A DNA stretch of 64,000 nt from Bacteroides timonensis (GCF_000513195.1 NZ_CBVI010000014.1:32453-96452); one strand, 5' to 3'; counted from the first letter of the stretch, positions 35,662-44,709 are shown. The notes: generated from the sequence alone by a model not told the origin. A program made the numbers and translations.

Positions 35662-37026
35662 TTATTTCTTTAAAGTTTGTATCAATTCTTCGGCCGAAAC
35701 CAGAGTCTGTTCACCAGTCTCCATATTCTTGAGTGTCACCTTATTCTCGTTCATTTCATTCTCTCCTACAAGAGCTACAAACGGAATATTTTGGGCATTG
35801 GCATAGCCCATCTGTTTCTTCATTTTAGATGAATCCGGGAAAATTTCCGCACGAATACCTTCTGCACGTACTTGGGCAAGTACATTCAAGGAAAAAGCTG
35901 CTTCTTTCTCACCAAAGTTGATAAATAGAAGTTGCGTACTGTTTACAGCTTCTTTAGGATAAAGATCAAGCTGGTTCAGCACATCAAAGATACGGTCCGC
36001 ACCAAAGGAGATGCCTACACCGGAAACTCCTGCCATACCGAATACACCGGTAAGATTATCATAGCGACCACCACCTGTAATACTACCGATTTGTACATCC
36101 AATGCTTTCACTTCAAAAATGGCACCGGTATAGTAATTCAACCCACGGGCAAGTGTCAAATCAAGTTCCAATTCATTCTTCAGACCGAAAGCCGATAGAG
36201 TTTTCAAGATAAATTCGCTTTCTTCCACTCCCTTTTGACCAATTTCACTTCCGGCAAGTACTTCTTTCAGGGTAGTCAGTTTCTCCTCATTGGTGCCGCT
36301 CAGTAGAATGATAGGTTGTAATTTGGCAATAGCCTCATCGCTGATACCTTTTTCTTTCAACTCGGCATTCACATTGTCCAGACCGATTTTATCCAGTTTA
36401 TCAATAGCCACAGTAATATCCACGATCTTATCAGCCTCACCGATAATCTCCGCAATGCCCGTCAAAATCTTACGGTTATTGATCTTGATGCAAACACGGA
36501 TACCAAAGCGAGTAAATACAGTATCGACAATCTGCATTAATTCCACCTCGTTCAGTAAAGAATCACTACCTACCACGTCAGCATCACATTGATAGAACTC
36601 ACGATAACGGCCTTTTTGCGGACGATCGGCACGCCACACAGGTTGTATCTGATAGCGTTTGAAAGGGAAAGTTATTTCATCACGGTGCATCACCACGTAG
36701 CGGGCAAATGGCACTGTAAGATCATAACGCAAACCTTTCTCACAAAATTTACTTGCGAGCTTGGCTGCATTACGGCTCAGCAATTCCTCATCGGTTAGTC
36801 CGGAGAAATAATCACCTGAGTTCTGTATTTTAAATAGAAGTTTATCACCTTCTTCACCATATTTCCCCATCAGTGTGGAAAGCATTTCCATTGCAGGCGT
36901 TTCAATCTGTTGGAAACCATAGAGATGATATACATCGCGAATGGTATTGAATATATAATTACGCTTCGCCATTTCTACTGGCGAAAAGTCACGGGTTCCT
37001 TTAGGAATACTGGGTTTTGCTGCCAT
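35662..37026 (-). CDS. hisS: Histidyl-tRNA synthetase
   Basis: The 454-residue class II synthetase attaches histidine to tRNA-His. Motif 1 region is near [16 protein letters not shown]; motif 2 is [32 protein letters not shown]. The HisA-type motif appears as [14 protein letters not shown] and motif 3 as GGGRYDNL with [13 protein letters not shown], read here as [12 protein letters not shown]. The C-terminal anticodon-binding domain follows ([24 protein letters not shown]). Single-gene unit; no T-box or leader structure was seen. Confidence 0.97.
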   Translation of the reverse strand: MAAKPSIPKGTRDFSPVEMAKRNYIFNTIRDVYHLYGFQQIETPAMEMLSTLMGKYGEEGDKLLFKIQNSGDYFSGLTDEELLSRNAAKLASKFCEKGLRYDLTVPFARYVVMHRDEITFPFKRYQIQPVWRADRPQKGRYREFYQCDADVVGSDSLLNEVELMQIVDTVFTRFGIRVCIKINNRKILTGIAEIIGEADKIVDITVAIDKLDKIGLDNVNAELKEKGISDEAIAKLQPIILLSGTNEEKLTTLKEVLAGSEIGQKGVEESEFILKTLSAFGLKNELELDLTLARGLNYYTGAIFEVKALDVQIGSITGGGRYDNLTGVFGMAGVSGVGISFGADRIFDVLNQLDLYPKEAVNSTQLLFINFGEKEAAFSLNVLAQVRAEGIRAEIFPDSSKMKKQMGYANAQNIPFVALVGENEMNENKVTLKNMETGEQTLVSAEELIQTLKK

Positions 37027-37346
37027 AATTGTTTCAATTACTATTAAAATCGGAGGGCAAAGTTACAGGTTTTTATCGAGATAAGAAAAGAGATAAGCCG
37101 GTTTTATGCAAAACAACAATTAAGCTTGTAATACATTCAAGTGTTTACATTTGATAAAACATTCATTTCTACCGGACAAAACATTCGAGCTATTAAAATT
37201 CCCGCATGCTGACTATAGAATAAGACTTTGAGCAGGGATGATTTAGTGAGAGCAGTTACTTTTACAAAGTAATACATAGTCCTTATTCCAAGTAGCATTT
37301 GAGTTCTTTTTATGGAACTTTTACATGCGCTTATAAAAAGAAATCG
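37027..37346. other. Intergenic region with two 22-bp-spaced units
   Basis: No gene is seen in this gap. AAAACATTC preceded by GA(T/C) occurs at 37153-37164 and again at 37175-37186, exactly 22 bases apart. It is a weak relative of the clearer 22-bp arrays elsewhere in the window. Confidence 0.4.
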
Positions 37347-37354
37347 TATTTTTG
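37347..37354 (+). promoter_or_regulatory. -7 promoter box of the DNA-repair-like operon
   Basis: TATTTTTG, 43 bases before ATG 37398; it would drive the three-gene operon 37398-38877. Confidence 0.5.
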
Positions 37355-37397
37355 AGACGAAATTACCAGATTTAAAAGAAGGATAAAGAAGGATTAT

Positions 37398-38114
37398 ATG
37401 AATTCAGTTATCAGGGAAGTCAGGCAGTGTTTACAAGACAATATAGATGAAAAAGTGTTGAAAACTTCGGGGCACTTCTTCAAGAAAGGAGAAAATGTGC
37501 CTGTCTACGGAGTTAGAATGTATAATGTAGGCAAGATAGCCAAAGAATCTTTCAAGGAAATCAAAGAACTGCCGAAAGCTGATGTTTTCGGACTTTGTGA
37601 GGAGTTGTGGCAATCGGGATACTTGGAAGAGAATGTGATTGCCTGCGAATGGGCGTATGCTCTCCGGAAAGAATATACACCGGAAGACATTCATGTTTTC
37701 AGACACTGGTTGCAGGACTATGTAAATAATTGGGGAGCCTGTGACACGCTATGCAACCATACTATCGGAACGTTCGTCGAAATATTTCCTGAATTTATTT
37801 CTGAGTTGAAGGAATGGGCGACATCCGATAATCGTTGGGTAAGGCGTGGTGCTGCCGTCACGCTGATAATTCCTGCACGTAAAGGATTATTCTTCGATGA
37901 TATTCTCCAAATAGCAACCACCCTGCTTCACGACAAGGATGACCTGGTACAGAAAGGTTACGGCTGGATGCTGAAAGCGGCAAGTGAGGCTTATCAGAAA
38001 GAGGTCTTCGATTTTGTAGTCAGCCATAAGGCAACCATGCCACGGACGGCACTGAGGTATGCTATTGAGAAAATGCCACAGGAATTGAGAAAAGAAGCAA
38101 TGAAAAAGGAGTAA
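37398..38114 (+). CDS. DNA alkylation repair protein (AlkD-like HEAT protein)
   Basis: 238 residues of HEAT-like helical repeats (DVFGLCEELWQSGYLEENVIACEWAYALRKEY; VRRGAAVTLIIPARK) matching the DNA alkylation repair/AlkD family, which removes bulky or charged alkylated bases without base flipping. First gene of a compact operon with a YjbR-like and a DUF3795 gene; the gap to the next is 2 bases. Substrate specificity is not visible from sequence. Confidence 0.85.
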   Translation: MNSVIREVRQCLQDNIDEKVLKTSGHFFKKGENVPVYGVRMYNVGKIAKESFKEIKELPKADVFGLCEELWQSGYLEENVIACEWAYALRKEYTPEDIHVFRHWLQDYVNNWGACDTLCNHTIGTFVEIFPEFISELKEWATSDNRWVRRGAAVTLIIPARKGLFFDDILQIATTLLHDKDDLVQKGYGWMLKAASEAYQKEVFDFVVSHKATMPRTALRYAIEKMPQELRKEAMKKE

Positions 38115-38116
38115 GT

Positions 38117-38485
38117 ATGAATATTGAAGAATACCGGGAATATTGTTTAAGTATCAAGGGAGTAACAGAGAGTTTCCCCTTTGACGAGCATACACTTGTC
38201 TATAAAATCATGGATAAGATGTTTACCTTTGCTCCGTTGAATCCTAAAGAGGGACGTTTCTGGGCGGATACGAAATGCGACACTACCAAATCAACGGAAC
38301 TGATGGAGCAGTATAGCGGCATTACATTCGGCCCCTACTCCGATAAGAAATACTGGATTACCATCTATCTGGAAAGTGATGTGCCGGATAGTCTTATAAA
38401 GGAATTAATCAATCATTCCATAGAGGAGGTGGTTAAGAAACTGCCAAAGAAGAAACAGGAAGAATATTATGTCACATTAAGATAA
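38117..38485 (+). CDS. MmcQ/YjbR family protein
   Basis: The 122-residue protein has the CyaY-like fold pattern of the MmcQ/YjbR group (EYCLSIKGVTESFPFDEHTLVYKIMDKMFTFAPL; SDKKYWITIYLES). Members are described as possible double-wing DNA-binding proteins, with no firm function. It ends by sharing one base with the next start (TAATG), so it is co-translated with the DUF3795 gene. Confidence 0.85.
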   Translation: MNIEEYREYCLSIKGVTESFPFDEHTLVYKIMDKMFTFAPLNPKEGRFWADTKCDTTKSTELMEQYSGITFGPYSDKKYWITIYLESDVPDSLIKELINHSIEEVVKKLPKKKQEEYYVTLR

Positions 38486-38877
38486 TGGGAACCATAACTA
38501 CAATTGCTCCTTGTGGCATCAACTGCACGTTATGCCACGCCTTTCAGAACGTAAAAAAGAAGTGCCCCGGTTGCAGAAGCACAATCGGGATAATTCGTAA
38601 AAGCTGCCTGAACTGCGCCATATCCAACTGTGATAAGAAAGGAAACTATTGCTTTGAATGCATGGAATATCCCTGCAAGCGACTGAAATATTTAGATAGG
38701 CAATACCGACTAAAATACAAGATGAGTATTCTTGAAAACCTCGATTACATCAGGCAGAAAGGAGAAGAGGCGTTTATTACCCGTCAAAGCCAGAAATATA
38801 CTTGTCCGGATTGCGGCAAACTAAGAACCGTACATTATGATTATTGCATCTATTGCAAACAGGAAAAGAAGAAATAA
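38485..38877 (+). CDS. DUF3795 cysteine-rich protein
   Basis: 130 residues with about 16 cysteines, many in pairs: CGINCTLC near the N-terminus, CPGC, CLNC, CFEC and a C-terminal zinc-ribbon-like set (CPDCGK and CIYCKQ). This matches DUF3795, a likely metal-binding (zinc or iron-sulphur) small protein. The last gene of the operon with the alkylation repair gene; its role is unknown. Confidence 0.8.
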   Translation: MGTITTIAPCGINCTLCHAFQNVKKKCPGCRSTIGIIRKSCLNCAISNCDKKGNYCFECMEYPCKRLKYLDRQYRLKYKMSILENLDYIRQKGEEAFITRQSQKYTCPDCGKLRTVHYDYCIYCKQEKKK

Positions 38878-38935
38878 CCTTCTGTATCCCCCTTCCAGAT
38901 GCCTGGGGTAGTTTCAAGTCTTTTCTCTATAACTA

Positions 38936-40261
38936 TCAGATACGTTTATTCCAATCCCGATTCTTCAAATAGAAATAGGAAAGAAGCAACAGCATACCTC
39001 CATAAATATACTCGCTGGTCCAAGCTATAGCCACATCTACCTTGAAGTACATAACCATGACGACGACATAAACAACATAGATAGCAATCGTCATCAACAT
39101 GATTCTCATGGACTGATTCGTGTTTCCTGTTCCTGAAACCGCATTGAACAGAACTAAGCCGGGGGCCGAAAGGAAATATCCCATCAACATGACGTAAGTG
39201 GTCGGCAAAGCTGCCTGCACAAGTTCCTCATTGTTTGTATAAATCTGCAACAGGGCAGTTGGAAATAAAGCGGCCAGCAGCAAGAACGGAATTCCAATCA
39301 GATAAGTCAGCTTTATCGCCCGCCTGCATGCAAGCCGGATTTCACTTTTATCTTTGCCACTTCCCAAGAGATTACTGACCATAGAGCTGGCCGTATCGGC
39401 AAATGCAAAAATCACCATAAAGAAGCAAGTGTTGATGCTGCGCATGATATTGGCTATCGCCAGAGAACGCTCACCCAAATGCTCTATCGCGATAAAAAAC
39501 AGAAACCATTGCGATGGAAATAGTATGGATTGAAGCATCGTCCAACAAGAAATACTCCAAATCCGCTTGAACTCCGACAGCCGGAAAGCGAACCGCTGAA
39601 ACAAGGCATATTTCTTTTTATCCACTTTCAACCAGGTATATACTACGTAAAACAGCAAAGACACCAGTTCGGCCAGCGACGAACCGATAGCCGCCCCCGC
39701 AATGCCTAATGCCGGAAAACCGAACTTTCCGAATATAAGAATATAATTGAAAACAACGTTACTGAGCACCATCACGACAGAGTTAAGCGTCAGCGTGCGT
39801 GTTTCAGTAATACCGATGTAGAAAGCGCGAAACAAGATAGCGATAAAAGAGAAAAAAAGCCCGTATCTTCTCCATTCCAGATAAGAAGCTGCGGCAGCAT
39901 AAACCTGGTCGGAAGAAATCAGGCGGCCGAGAATATAAGTTGTGATATAGTCGCACAAGAAAAACATGACAGTGGCCAATGCCAGCAGGAAAAAGGCACC
40001 TTGCATGAATATTCCACCAATTTCACCATACTTCTGTTCACCATTTCTACGCGCTATCAATATCTGAACCCCAATGCTAAATCCAAACCCAAGCATATAA
40101 ATAGCCATATAGAGCACACCCGCCAATGCAGATGCTCCCAGCTCCACTTCGCCTACATGACCTAAGAATGCCGTATCCGTAACATTTATCATGTGTTCCA
40201 TCAGCAAGCTGATGAGAATGGGATACGCAATTAACCAAATTCGCTTATAGCTGAAATTCAT
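38936..40261 (-). CDS. MATE-family efflux transporter
   Basis: 441 residues with twelve hydrophobic segments in two similar halves and MATE hallmarks (the opening IAYPILISLLMEHMINVTDTAFLG, later GIPFLLLAALFP). MATE proteins expel cationic drugs or metabolites using H+ or Na+. It stands alone, with a 22-bp hairpin array just upstream. Confidence 0.9.
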   Translation of the reverse strand: MNFSYKRIWLIAYPILISLLMEHMINVTDTAFLGHVGEVELGASALAGVLYMAIYMLGFGFSIGVQILIARRNGEQKYGEIGGIFMQGAFFLLALATVMFFLCDYITTYILGRLISSDQVYAAAASYLEWRRYGLFFSFIAILFRAFYIGITETRTLTLNSVVMVLSNVVFNYILIFGKFGFPALGIAGAAIGSSLAELVSLLFYVVYTWLKVDKKKYALFQRFAFRLSEFKRIWSISCWTMLQSILFPSQWFLFFIAIEHLGERSLAIANIMRSINTCFFMVIFAFADTASSMVSNLLGSGKDKSEIRLACRRAIKLTYLIGIPFLLLAALFPTALLQIYTNNEELVQAALPTTYVMLMGYFLSAPGLVLFNAVSGTGNTNQSMRIMLMTIAIYVVYVVVMVMYFKVDVAIAWTSEYIYGGMLLLLSYFYLKNRDWNKRI

Positions 40262-40302
40262 ATATATAAGAGCGGATTATGACCTGTCTTTTTCCGTTAG
40301 TT

Positions 40303-40386
40303 TTGCCACCGTAGTGGCAAGTTATTGCCATCGCATTGGCAAGACCTTGCCACCGCATTGGCAAAAGTTTGCCAGCATGGTGGCAA
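40303..40386. repeat. 22-bp array of four palindromes (TTGCCA-N6-TGGCAA)
   Basis: Four 18-bp palindromes start at 40303, 40325, 40347 and 40369, exactly 22 bases apart, each TTGCCA, six variable bases, TGGCAA, with 4-base spacers. The variable centres and spacers differ between units. The array lies 42 bases upstream of the MATE gene start and 46 after the monooxygenase stop, so it could be an operator array or a set of RNA hairpins. Confidence 0.9.
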
Positions 40387-40431
40387 AAAGTTCAGAGGAT
40401 ATACCCTTGTGGAGCATATCCTCTGTTGATA

Positions 40432-40707
40432 TCAGAAATCAAACTTTTCGAGCTTCATGGAAGCCAATCCCTGTATTTTGGGAACCAACGTCACAAAATG
40501 TTCCGCTTTCTCATGGGCGGACAATGATTCTGCATCCTGCCATGTTTCGCAAATCATCAAGACATCATTACGGGTAGCGCTTTCAAAAACATCATAGGCA
40601 ATGCAGCCTTTGTCCTTCAAAGAAGATGCCACCAACTCTTTTGCAGCTTCCAACACCGCAGCACGGTTACTTTCGTTTACTTGAATAAAAACATTCAGTC
40701 TAATCAT
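40432..40707 (-). CDS. Antibiotic-biosynthesis-monooxygenase-type small enzyme (YgiN-like)
   Basis: A 91-residue ABM-fold protein (MIRLNVFIQVNESNRAAVLEAAKELVASS; MICETWQDAESLSAHEKAEHF). Members are dimeric ferredoxin-like enzymes that oxidise quinols or other small aromatics, or degrade haem. The substrate is not evident. It is followed upstream by a VOC-family gene in the same direction, 57 bases away. Confidence 0.85.
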   Translation of the reverse strand: MIRLNVFIQVNESNRAAVLEAAKELVASSLKDKGCIAYDVFESATRNDVLMICETWQDAESLSAHEKAEHFVTLVPKIQGLASMKLEKFDF

Positions 40708-40764
40708 ATTTGTAGAATTTTAAAAGTAGGCTGCAAATGTAAACAGAAAAGTCGGAACTCTGAT

Positions 40765-41142
40765 TCACTTGTCTGCATAAATACCGATGCGGTTGCCTTC
40801 CGAATCGGCAAATACTGCAAAATAGCCTTTGCCATCGGCTTCTATCTTCGTACAGGGAATGAGCACTTTCCCACCCTTCTGCACCACACGTTCAAGGGTA
40901 GTCGCTATATTATCCGTATTGAAATGGATAAGTACACCCTTCTCAGAAGGCTGAAAATCGGGCAGGAGGTCAAAAGATTGTGAGATGGCTCCTACTGTCT
41001 CACCGTCTTCGGTGAAGCATGCCATCTTCTCCTGTTCGCACTCAAAGACCGGAAGTTTCATATTCAGTACGGTTTCATAAAAATCTACAGCCCGACGGAA
41101 GTCTGTAGCGGGAATCTCAAAAAATGCAATCAATTTTTTCAT
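40765..41142 (-). CDS. VOC-family (glyoxalase-fold) protein
   Basis: 125 residues with the paired beta-alpha-beta pattern of vicinal oxygen chelate proteins (FFEIPATDFRRAVDFYETVLNMKL; YFAVFADSEGNRIGIYADK). The likely metal ligands near the start and end are partly changed, so it may bind rather than convert a small molecule. Function unknown. Confidence 0.8.
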   Translation of the reverse strand: MKKLIAFFEIPATDFRRAVDFYETVLNMKLPVFECEQEKMACFTEDGETVGAISQSFDLLPDFQPSEKGVLIHFNTDNIATTLERVVQKGGKVLIPCTKIEADGKGYFAVFADSEGNRIGIYADK

Positions 41143-41260
41143 TTTGGTTTCTTTTTAGGGTTATTACTATGCCTTTGCAAAGACATTGCAAAAGTAGGGC
41201 AAGCCGGGAAACCTCCATAGAAGAAAAAGGACATCTTTAGAGAGAAGAAAAAAGGTGTTT

Positions 41261-42064
41261 TTAGAGGGTGGAGAAATAATCGGAAACGGGAGCGCATACG
41301 GACAGGTATTCCGCAGGGGTGTAACCGGAGAAGAGTTTAAACTCCTTAATCATGTGCGACTGGTCGGAGAAGCCACATTCATAGGCCACTTGCGCGAAAG
41401 GTAAACCGGGGTTTTGTTGCAGGACGTACAAGGCACGCTGCATACGCACGATGCGAAGAAATTCTTTTGGGGTAGTACCGATATAATCGGTAAAGACACG
41501 GCTGAACTGCTTGGTGCTGAGACAAGCTACATCGGAAAGTTGCAAGGTGTTTATCTGCGGATGAAGATTGATTTCGTCCAAAACTGTTGATAACCGTTTC
41601 AGGTTATATTCAGAACCAGAGGCCAGACGGCGGAAAAAGAATTGTTCAATCAGCCGGATGCACCGGTCGTTATCCGGAGTATCTGTTATCCGGCAGGATA
41701 AATCGAAAAGCTCCCTGTCTTCCACTTCGTCCGTGGAAACGTTCTGTCTGTTGAAAAGATGCAGGGGAATTTGCAGAAAGACTTTTGCCGCATAGGGCTG
41801 AAAGACGACCGTTATCATTTCTATAATTCCTGTCGACACAACATCGGAGAAACCGAAAGTTTGTCCGCTAATAAAGGATTGCGGCTGCAACTGCGAATCT
41901 TGCAGGCACATCAAGCGCTTGCCTTTATGAAACACCAGTTGCACACAGCCGACGGGTAGAGTCCGTTCCGATACCGGCATAGCCGCATCATCCCGCAATA
42001 TCCAGTAATAACGGATATAGGGAGACAATGCAGGAGCTGGTTTTACGATACGGAAAGTTTGCAT
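41261..42064 (-). CDS. AraC-family transcriptional regulator (DUF6597-type sensor domain)
   Basis: 267 residues: an N-terminal beta-rich domain (MQTFRIVKPAPALSPYIRYY, GCVQLVFHKG) and a C-terminal AraC helix-turn-helix pair (LSDVACLSTKQFSRVFTDYIG and YECGFSDQSHMIKEFKLFSG). The start at 42064 is chosen because a -7 box lies only 5 bases upstream (42069-42076); the longer reading would begin before it. This implies an almost leaderless mRNA. Targets are unknown. Confidence 0.85.
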   Translation of the reverse strand: MQTFRIVKPAPALSPYIRYYWILRDDAAMPVSERTLPVGCVQLVFHKGKRLMCLQDSQLQPQSFISGQTFGFSDVVSTGIIEMITVVFQPYAAKVFLQIPLHLFNRQNVSTDEVEDRELFDLSCRITDTPDNDRCIRLIEQFFFRRLASGSEYNLKRLSTVLDEINLHPQINTLQLSDVACLSTKQFSRVFTDYIGTTPKEFLRIVRMQRALYVLQQNPGLPFAQVAYECGFSDQSHMIKEFKLFSGYTPAEYLSVCAPVSDYFSTL

Positions 42065-42068
42065 AGTA

Positions 42069-42076
42069 CAAATATA
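42069..42076 (-). promoter_or_regulatory. -7 promoter box just before an AraC gene (leaderless?)
   Basis: Minus-strand TATATTTG ends 5 bases before the ATG at 42064. With the usual start about 5-7 bases after the box, the mRNA would begin at or next to the start codon. Confidence 0.5.
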
Positions 42077-42158
42077 CGGGATTTGATTATTGCGGCAAAG
42101 GTAGGCAAAGGGTTTTAGGGGGAATAGTAAAAATGGGACATTCTTCTGAGAGAATTTA

Positions 42159-43667
42159 TCAGTCTCCCCACCTCTTATGGTATGCCCTATAGCGTTCATA
42201 AATATCCAATGAATATTTATCTCCGGATATAAATCCGCTTGAGAAAAATTCGTCTTCTACCTCTGCATAGTTACCGCAGCAGAACCGATCTACCAAGCCG
42301 GTAGTATACATGGCTTTTATCTCCGGCAACAATTCCTCAGCCCTGATATCCAGCAAATCACTAACCAACATTCCTGCCAAAGTGCCATCGCAATAGATAT
42401 TGTCTGCAAGGTTTTCTGTAAAAAAGGTGAGAACCTGACGGAACCATTCAATGACTTCCTCCCTGCGTTCGGGCTGCAAGCGGGCAATGAGTGCCACCGC
42501 CGGAGCCACATGGCAACGGGCAAAGGTATATAGTCCCGGCTCCTTCATAAACTCCAGCAGCTGCGGCAAACGATTTTGACCTAATAAATAGAGAGTGGGA
42601 ACAAATACCTCGTCACCCGTATCTCCGAAATAATAATCAAAGAATTCCTCTCTTTGTCTCAGCAGTTCAAGTATAACTGCCAGACTATCTTCCGCTCTCA
42701 ATTCTGCCAGAAAGAAGGATGCATGCAGCAAAATATTAGGAGAACGCTCTTCACGACGTTCTTCTGATATTTCGTCACAAGTACAACCTGTTTCAAACAA
42801 TGCCATTTGTTCCAAATCACGAATCAAGGATTCGCGAGGCAGTGATAATATATCACGGATGGTTGCATCAGGAAGCAGGCAACTGTCATTATTATAAAGC
42901 AACGTAATCAGTTGCTTATTCTGAACATCCAGTACTGCGGGATAGGCTAAGTGGACATAAGAATAAGGAGTAATTGGTATCATTTGTTGTTCTTCCGCTA
43001 TTGTTTGAATCCGACCCAGTGCTTCCAGTATATCCTTGACAGCATCACTATCCAAGGGGTCTTCATCATAATCTTCATATTCATCATATTCCTCCTCCTC
43101 ATCATCATCTTCTTCTCTTAACACATACGAAAAATTATCTCCCAGATTCTTCTTCATCAACGGAAGCAACGTGTTGACTTGAAAGCGGCTTGTTGCCACC
43201 AAAAAGTGCTTTCCGTCTTTCCCGAATTCATATTCTATAAGAGGTATCTCCTCCGTATCTTCCTCCAGAATATACTGTGTCAACTTAAAAGAAGAATGCG
43301 GACTGAGCCCGGCTTCTTCAGCAAAAGCTATAACCCCGTAAACCAGGTTATGCACTTCCTCATAGCTAATCGAGTCCATTTCCAAGAAAGCACGGCTCTC
43401 CTCTAATATCTCTTTATATTCATATTCCGACACATTGAAGTAATATAAGGAATCGGTCAATCCACAACAGAAAGTATCGAACATATAAACGCCCAATGTA
43501 TAGTTACCATTTTTATGCTGTCGGGCTACAATTACCGTCCCGGAACCAAATTTATCCCAACCATTCGTTATCCAACACTCGGCTATCGGTAGCAAACGCG
43601 CCTTTTCCTTGATGTATCGTTCCGGTGATAAAGTCCGTTGTTGTGGTGCCTTTTTTTTCTTTGCCAT
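42159..43667 (-). CDS. HEAT-like repeat protein of unknown function
   Basis: 502 residues. A basic start (MAKKKKAPQQRTLSPERYI) is followed by an alpha/beta region (ITNGWDKFGSGTVIVARQHKNGNYTLGVYMFDTFC) and a run of acidic residues near 210-230 (DDDEEEEYDEYEDYDED). The C-terminal half has helical repeat patterns like DUF1186/HEAT proteins. The start at 43667 is set by the -7 box at 43703-43710. I do not recognise a function. Confidence 0.65.
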   Translation of the reverse strand: MAKKKKAPQQRTLSPERYIKEKARLLPIAECWITNGWDKFGSGTVIVARQHKNGNYTLGVYMFDTFCCGLTDSLYYFNVSEYEYKEILEESRAFLEMDSISYEEVHNLVYGVIAFAEEAGLSPHSSFKLTQYILEEDTEEIPLIEYEFGKDGKHFLVATSRFQVNTLLPLMKKNLGDNFSYVLREEDDDEEEEYDEYEDYDEDPLDSDAVKDILEALGRIQTIAEEQQMIPITPYSYVHLAYPAVLDVQNKQLITLLYNNDSCLLPDATIRDILSLPRESLIRDLEQMALFETGCTCDEISEERREERSPNILLHASFFLAELRAEDSLAVILELLRQREEFFDYYFGDTGDEVFVPTLYLLGQNRLPQLLEFMKEPGLYTFARCHVAPAVALIARLQPERREEVIEWFRQVLTFFTENLADNIYCDGTLAGMLVSDLLDIRAEELLPEIKAMYTTGLVDRFCCGNYAEVEDEFFSSGFISGDKYSLDIYERYRAYHKRWGD

Positions 43668-43702
43668 ATTCTTCCGTTCATTAGTAGTTTTATAATATGA
43701 GA

Positions 43703-43710
43703 CAAAGATA
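43703..43710 (-). promoter_or_regulatory. -7 promoter box fixing the start at 43667
   Basis: Minus-strand TATCTTTG, 35 bases before ATG 43667. The longer frame from 43766 starts upstream of this box and is rejected. Confidence 0.6.
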
Positions 43711-43774
43711 ATTTTAATATCACAGTTTACTGGCTTTTCATCAAATAATATATGTTTCATCACCATAAAACAAC

Positions 43775-43782
43775 TAACTTTG
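43775..43782 (+). promoter_or_regulatory. -7 promoter box before a short or broken ORF
   Basis: TAACTTTG, 38 bases before ATG 43821. It points away from the HEAT-like gene and toward the remnant at 43821. Confidence 0.5.
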
Positions 43783-43820
43783 CAAGTTTAAACTTATTGT
43801 TTGGAAAACAAACGACAATT

Positions 43821-43949
43821 ATGTGTAAAACAAGCAGCGAACTTAAAAAGTAGATAGAAGAGCTTATTGAAGACCACAAAGAACAGAATCAGGTTCACTA
43901 TAGTGACAACCACCCGCCACTATTTATTATTCACCCCATACCCAAATAA
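43821..43949 (+). pseudogene. Possible broken small gene
   Basis: From ATG 43821 ten codons (MCKTSSELKK) run into TAG at 43851; the same frame then stays open for 31 more codons (IEELIEDHKEQNQVHYS and on) to TAA at about 43949. The last part overlaps the end of the gene at 43920. A promoter box lies upstream. It may be a small charged protein interrupted by one stop, or an expressed 10-residue peptide; I cannot decide. Confidence 0.35.
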
Positions 43950-44624
43950 AGCGAAGTCTCCGAAACACGGATCATCCGGAAAGACTTCCGCCAATGCGGC
44001 AGTTATCCTTTGCGCGTTCTTCAAAGAAAAAGTTTCCGTTTCGGTCAGTTCCAGCAAGCAGGCTACACGGCAGACGTGTGTATCCAAAGGAATAATCAAT
44101 TCCCGGCAATCAAAACTTTCCCAAATACCGAAATCAACTTCCGATCCTTTCCGTATCATCCAGCGCAGGAACATATTCAGTTTCTTCTGAGGACTTTTGT
44201 ACGAAACTTCCAGAAACTGGCAAAGCTTCTCCATCGGTTTTCCCGGATATACCTGCAATGCATCTTCCAGACTGTCATAATCCGAATAAGTCGTATGCAA
44301 GCGTTCAAAATAAGAATGGAAGTCCGCATACGAAAGCATCCGGTAAAAACTGCGCCGCTCTTCCACAGGAAAATCTTTCTCCCAACGACGCGAAAGTACA
44401 TATTGATAAGGAGAAGTCCCCATACAATCGTGTAATTCATCGGCCTTCTTCAGAATCTGCTTGCGATTGCCGAAACTCATAATAGCAGTCAACAGACCGC
44501 TGATTTCTATATCCTGTTTCTGCTGGTAACGATGCGGGAATTGTACCGGATCATTTTGAATAAAATCCGCACAATGATAGGTCTTTGCCCACTCCTGTAG
44601 TTTCTTTTTTATATCTTTGGTCAT
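43920..44624 (-). CDS. TIGR02757-family protein
   Basis: 234 residues matching the TIGR02757 family (HCADFIQNDPVQFPHRYQQKQDIEISGLLTAIMSFGNRKQI; LIIPLDTHVCRVACLLELTE; VFPDDPCFGDFALFGYGVN). The C-terminal part recalls the helix-hairpin-helix fold of DNA glycosylases, but no activity is established. The start at 44624 is set by the -7 box at 44647-44654; the longer frame begins with TTG upstream of that box. Its promoter region is a near copy of the BASS gene's. Confidence 0.8.
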   Translation of the reverse strand: MTKDIKKKLQEWAKTYHCADFIQNDPVQFPHRYQQKQDIEISGLLTAIMSFGNRKQILKKADELHDCMGTSPYQYVLSRRWEKDFPVEERRSFYRMLSYADFHSYFERLHTTYSDYDSLEDALQVYPGKPMEKLCQFLEVSYKSPQKKLNMFLRWMIRKGSEVDFGIWESFDCRELIIPLDTHVCRVACLLELTETETFSLKNAQRITAALAEVFPDDPCFGDFALFGYGVNNK

Positions 44625-44642
44625 TTCTTTAAAATCATGGGG

Positions 44643-44709
44643 GGTACAAAGATAATGCAAATCGAATGCAGAACTTTCATGCTTGCATTAAAAAGTTATG
44701 CTGAGATGC
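44643..44709. promoter_or_regulatory. Duplicated promoter-operator module, copy 2
   Basis: It matches the reverse complement of 32994-33060 at about 61 of 67 bases, including the -7 box (minus-strand TATCTTTG at 44647-44654) and the palindromic core ending AAAAAGTTATGCT at 44702. The copy drives the TIGR02757 gene, 19 bases downstream, and lies between it and the divergent AraC-GyrI gene. Confidence 0.85.

Noticed and set aside
40303..40386. CRISPR array
   Set aside because: Units are 22 bp, palindromic and lack unique spacers of constant length; no cas genes are nearby.
43867..44190. 107-codon plus-strand frame
   Set aside because: Antisense to the TIGR02757 gene, no domain, no ribosome site.
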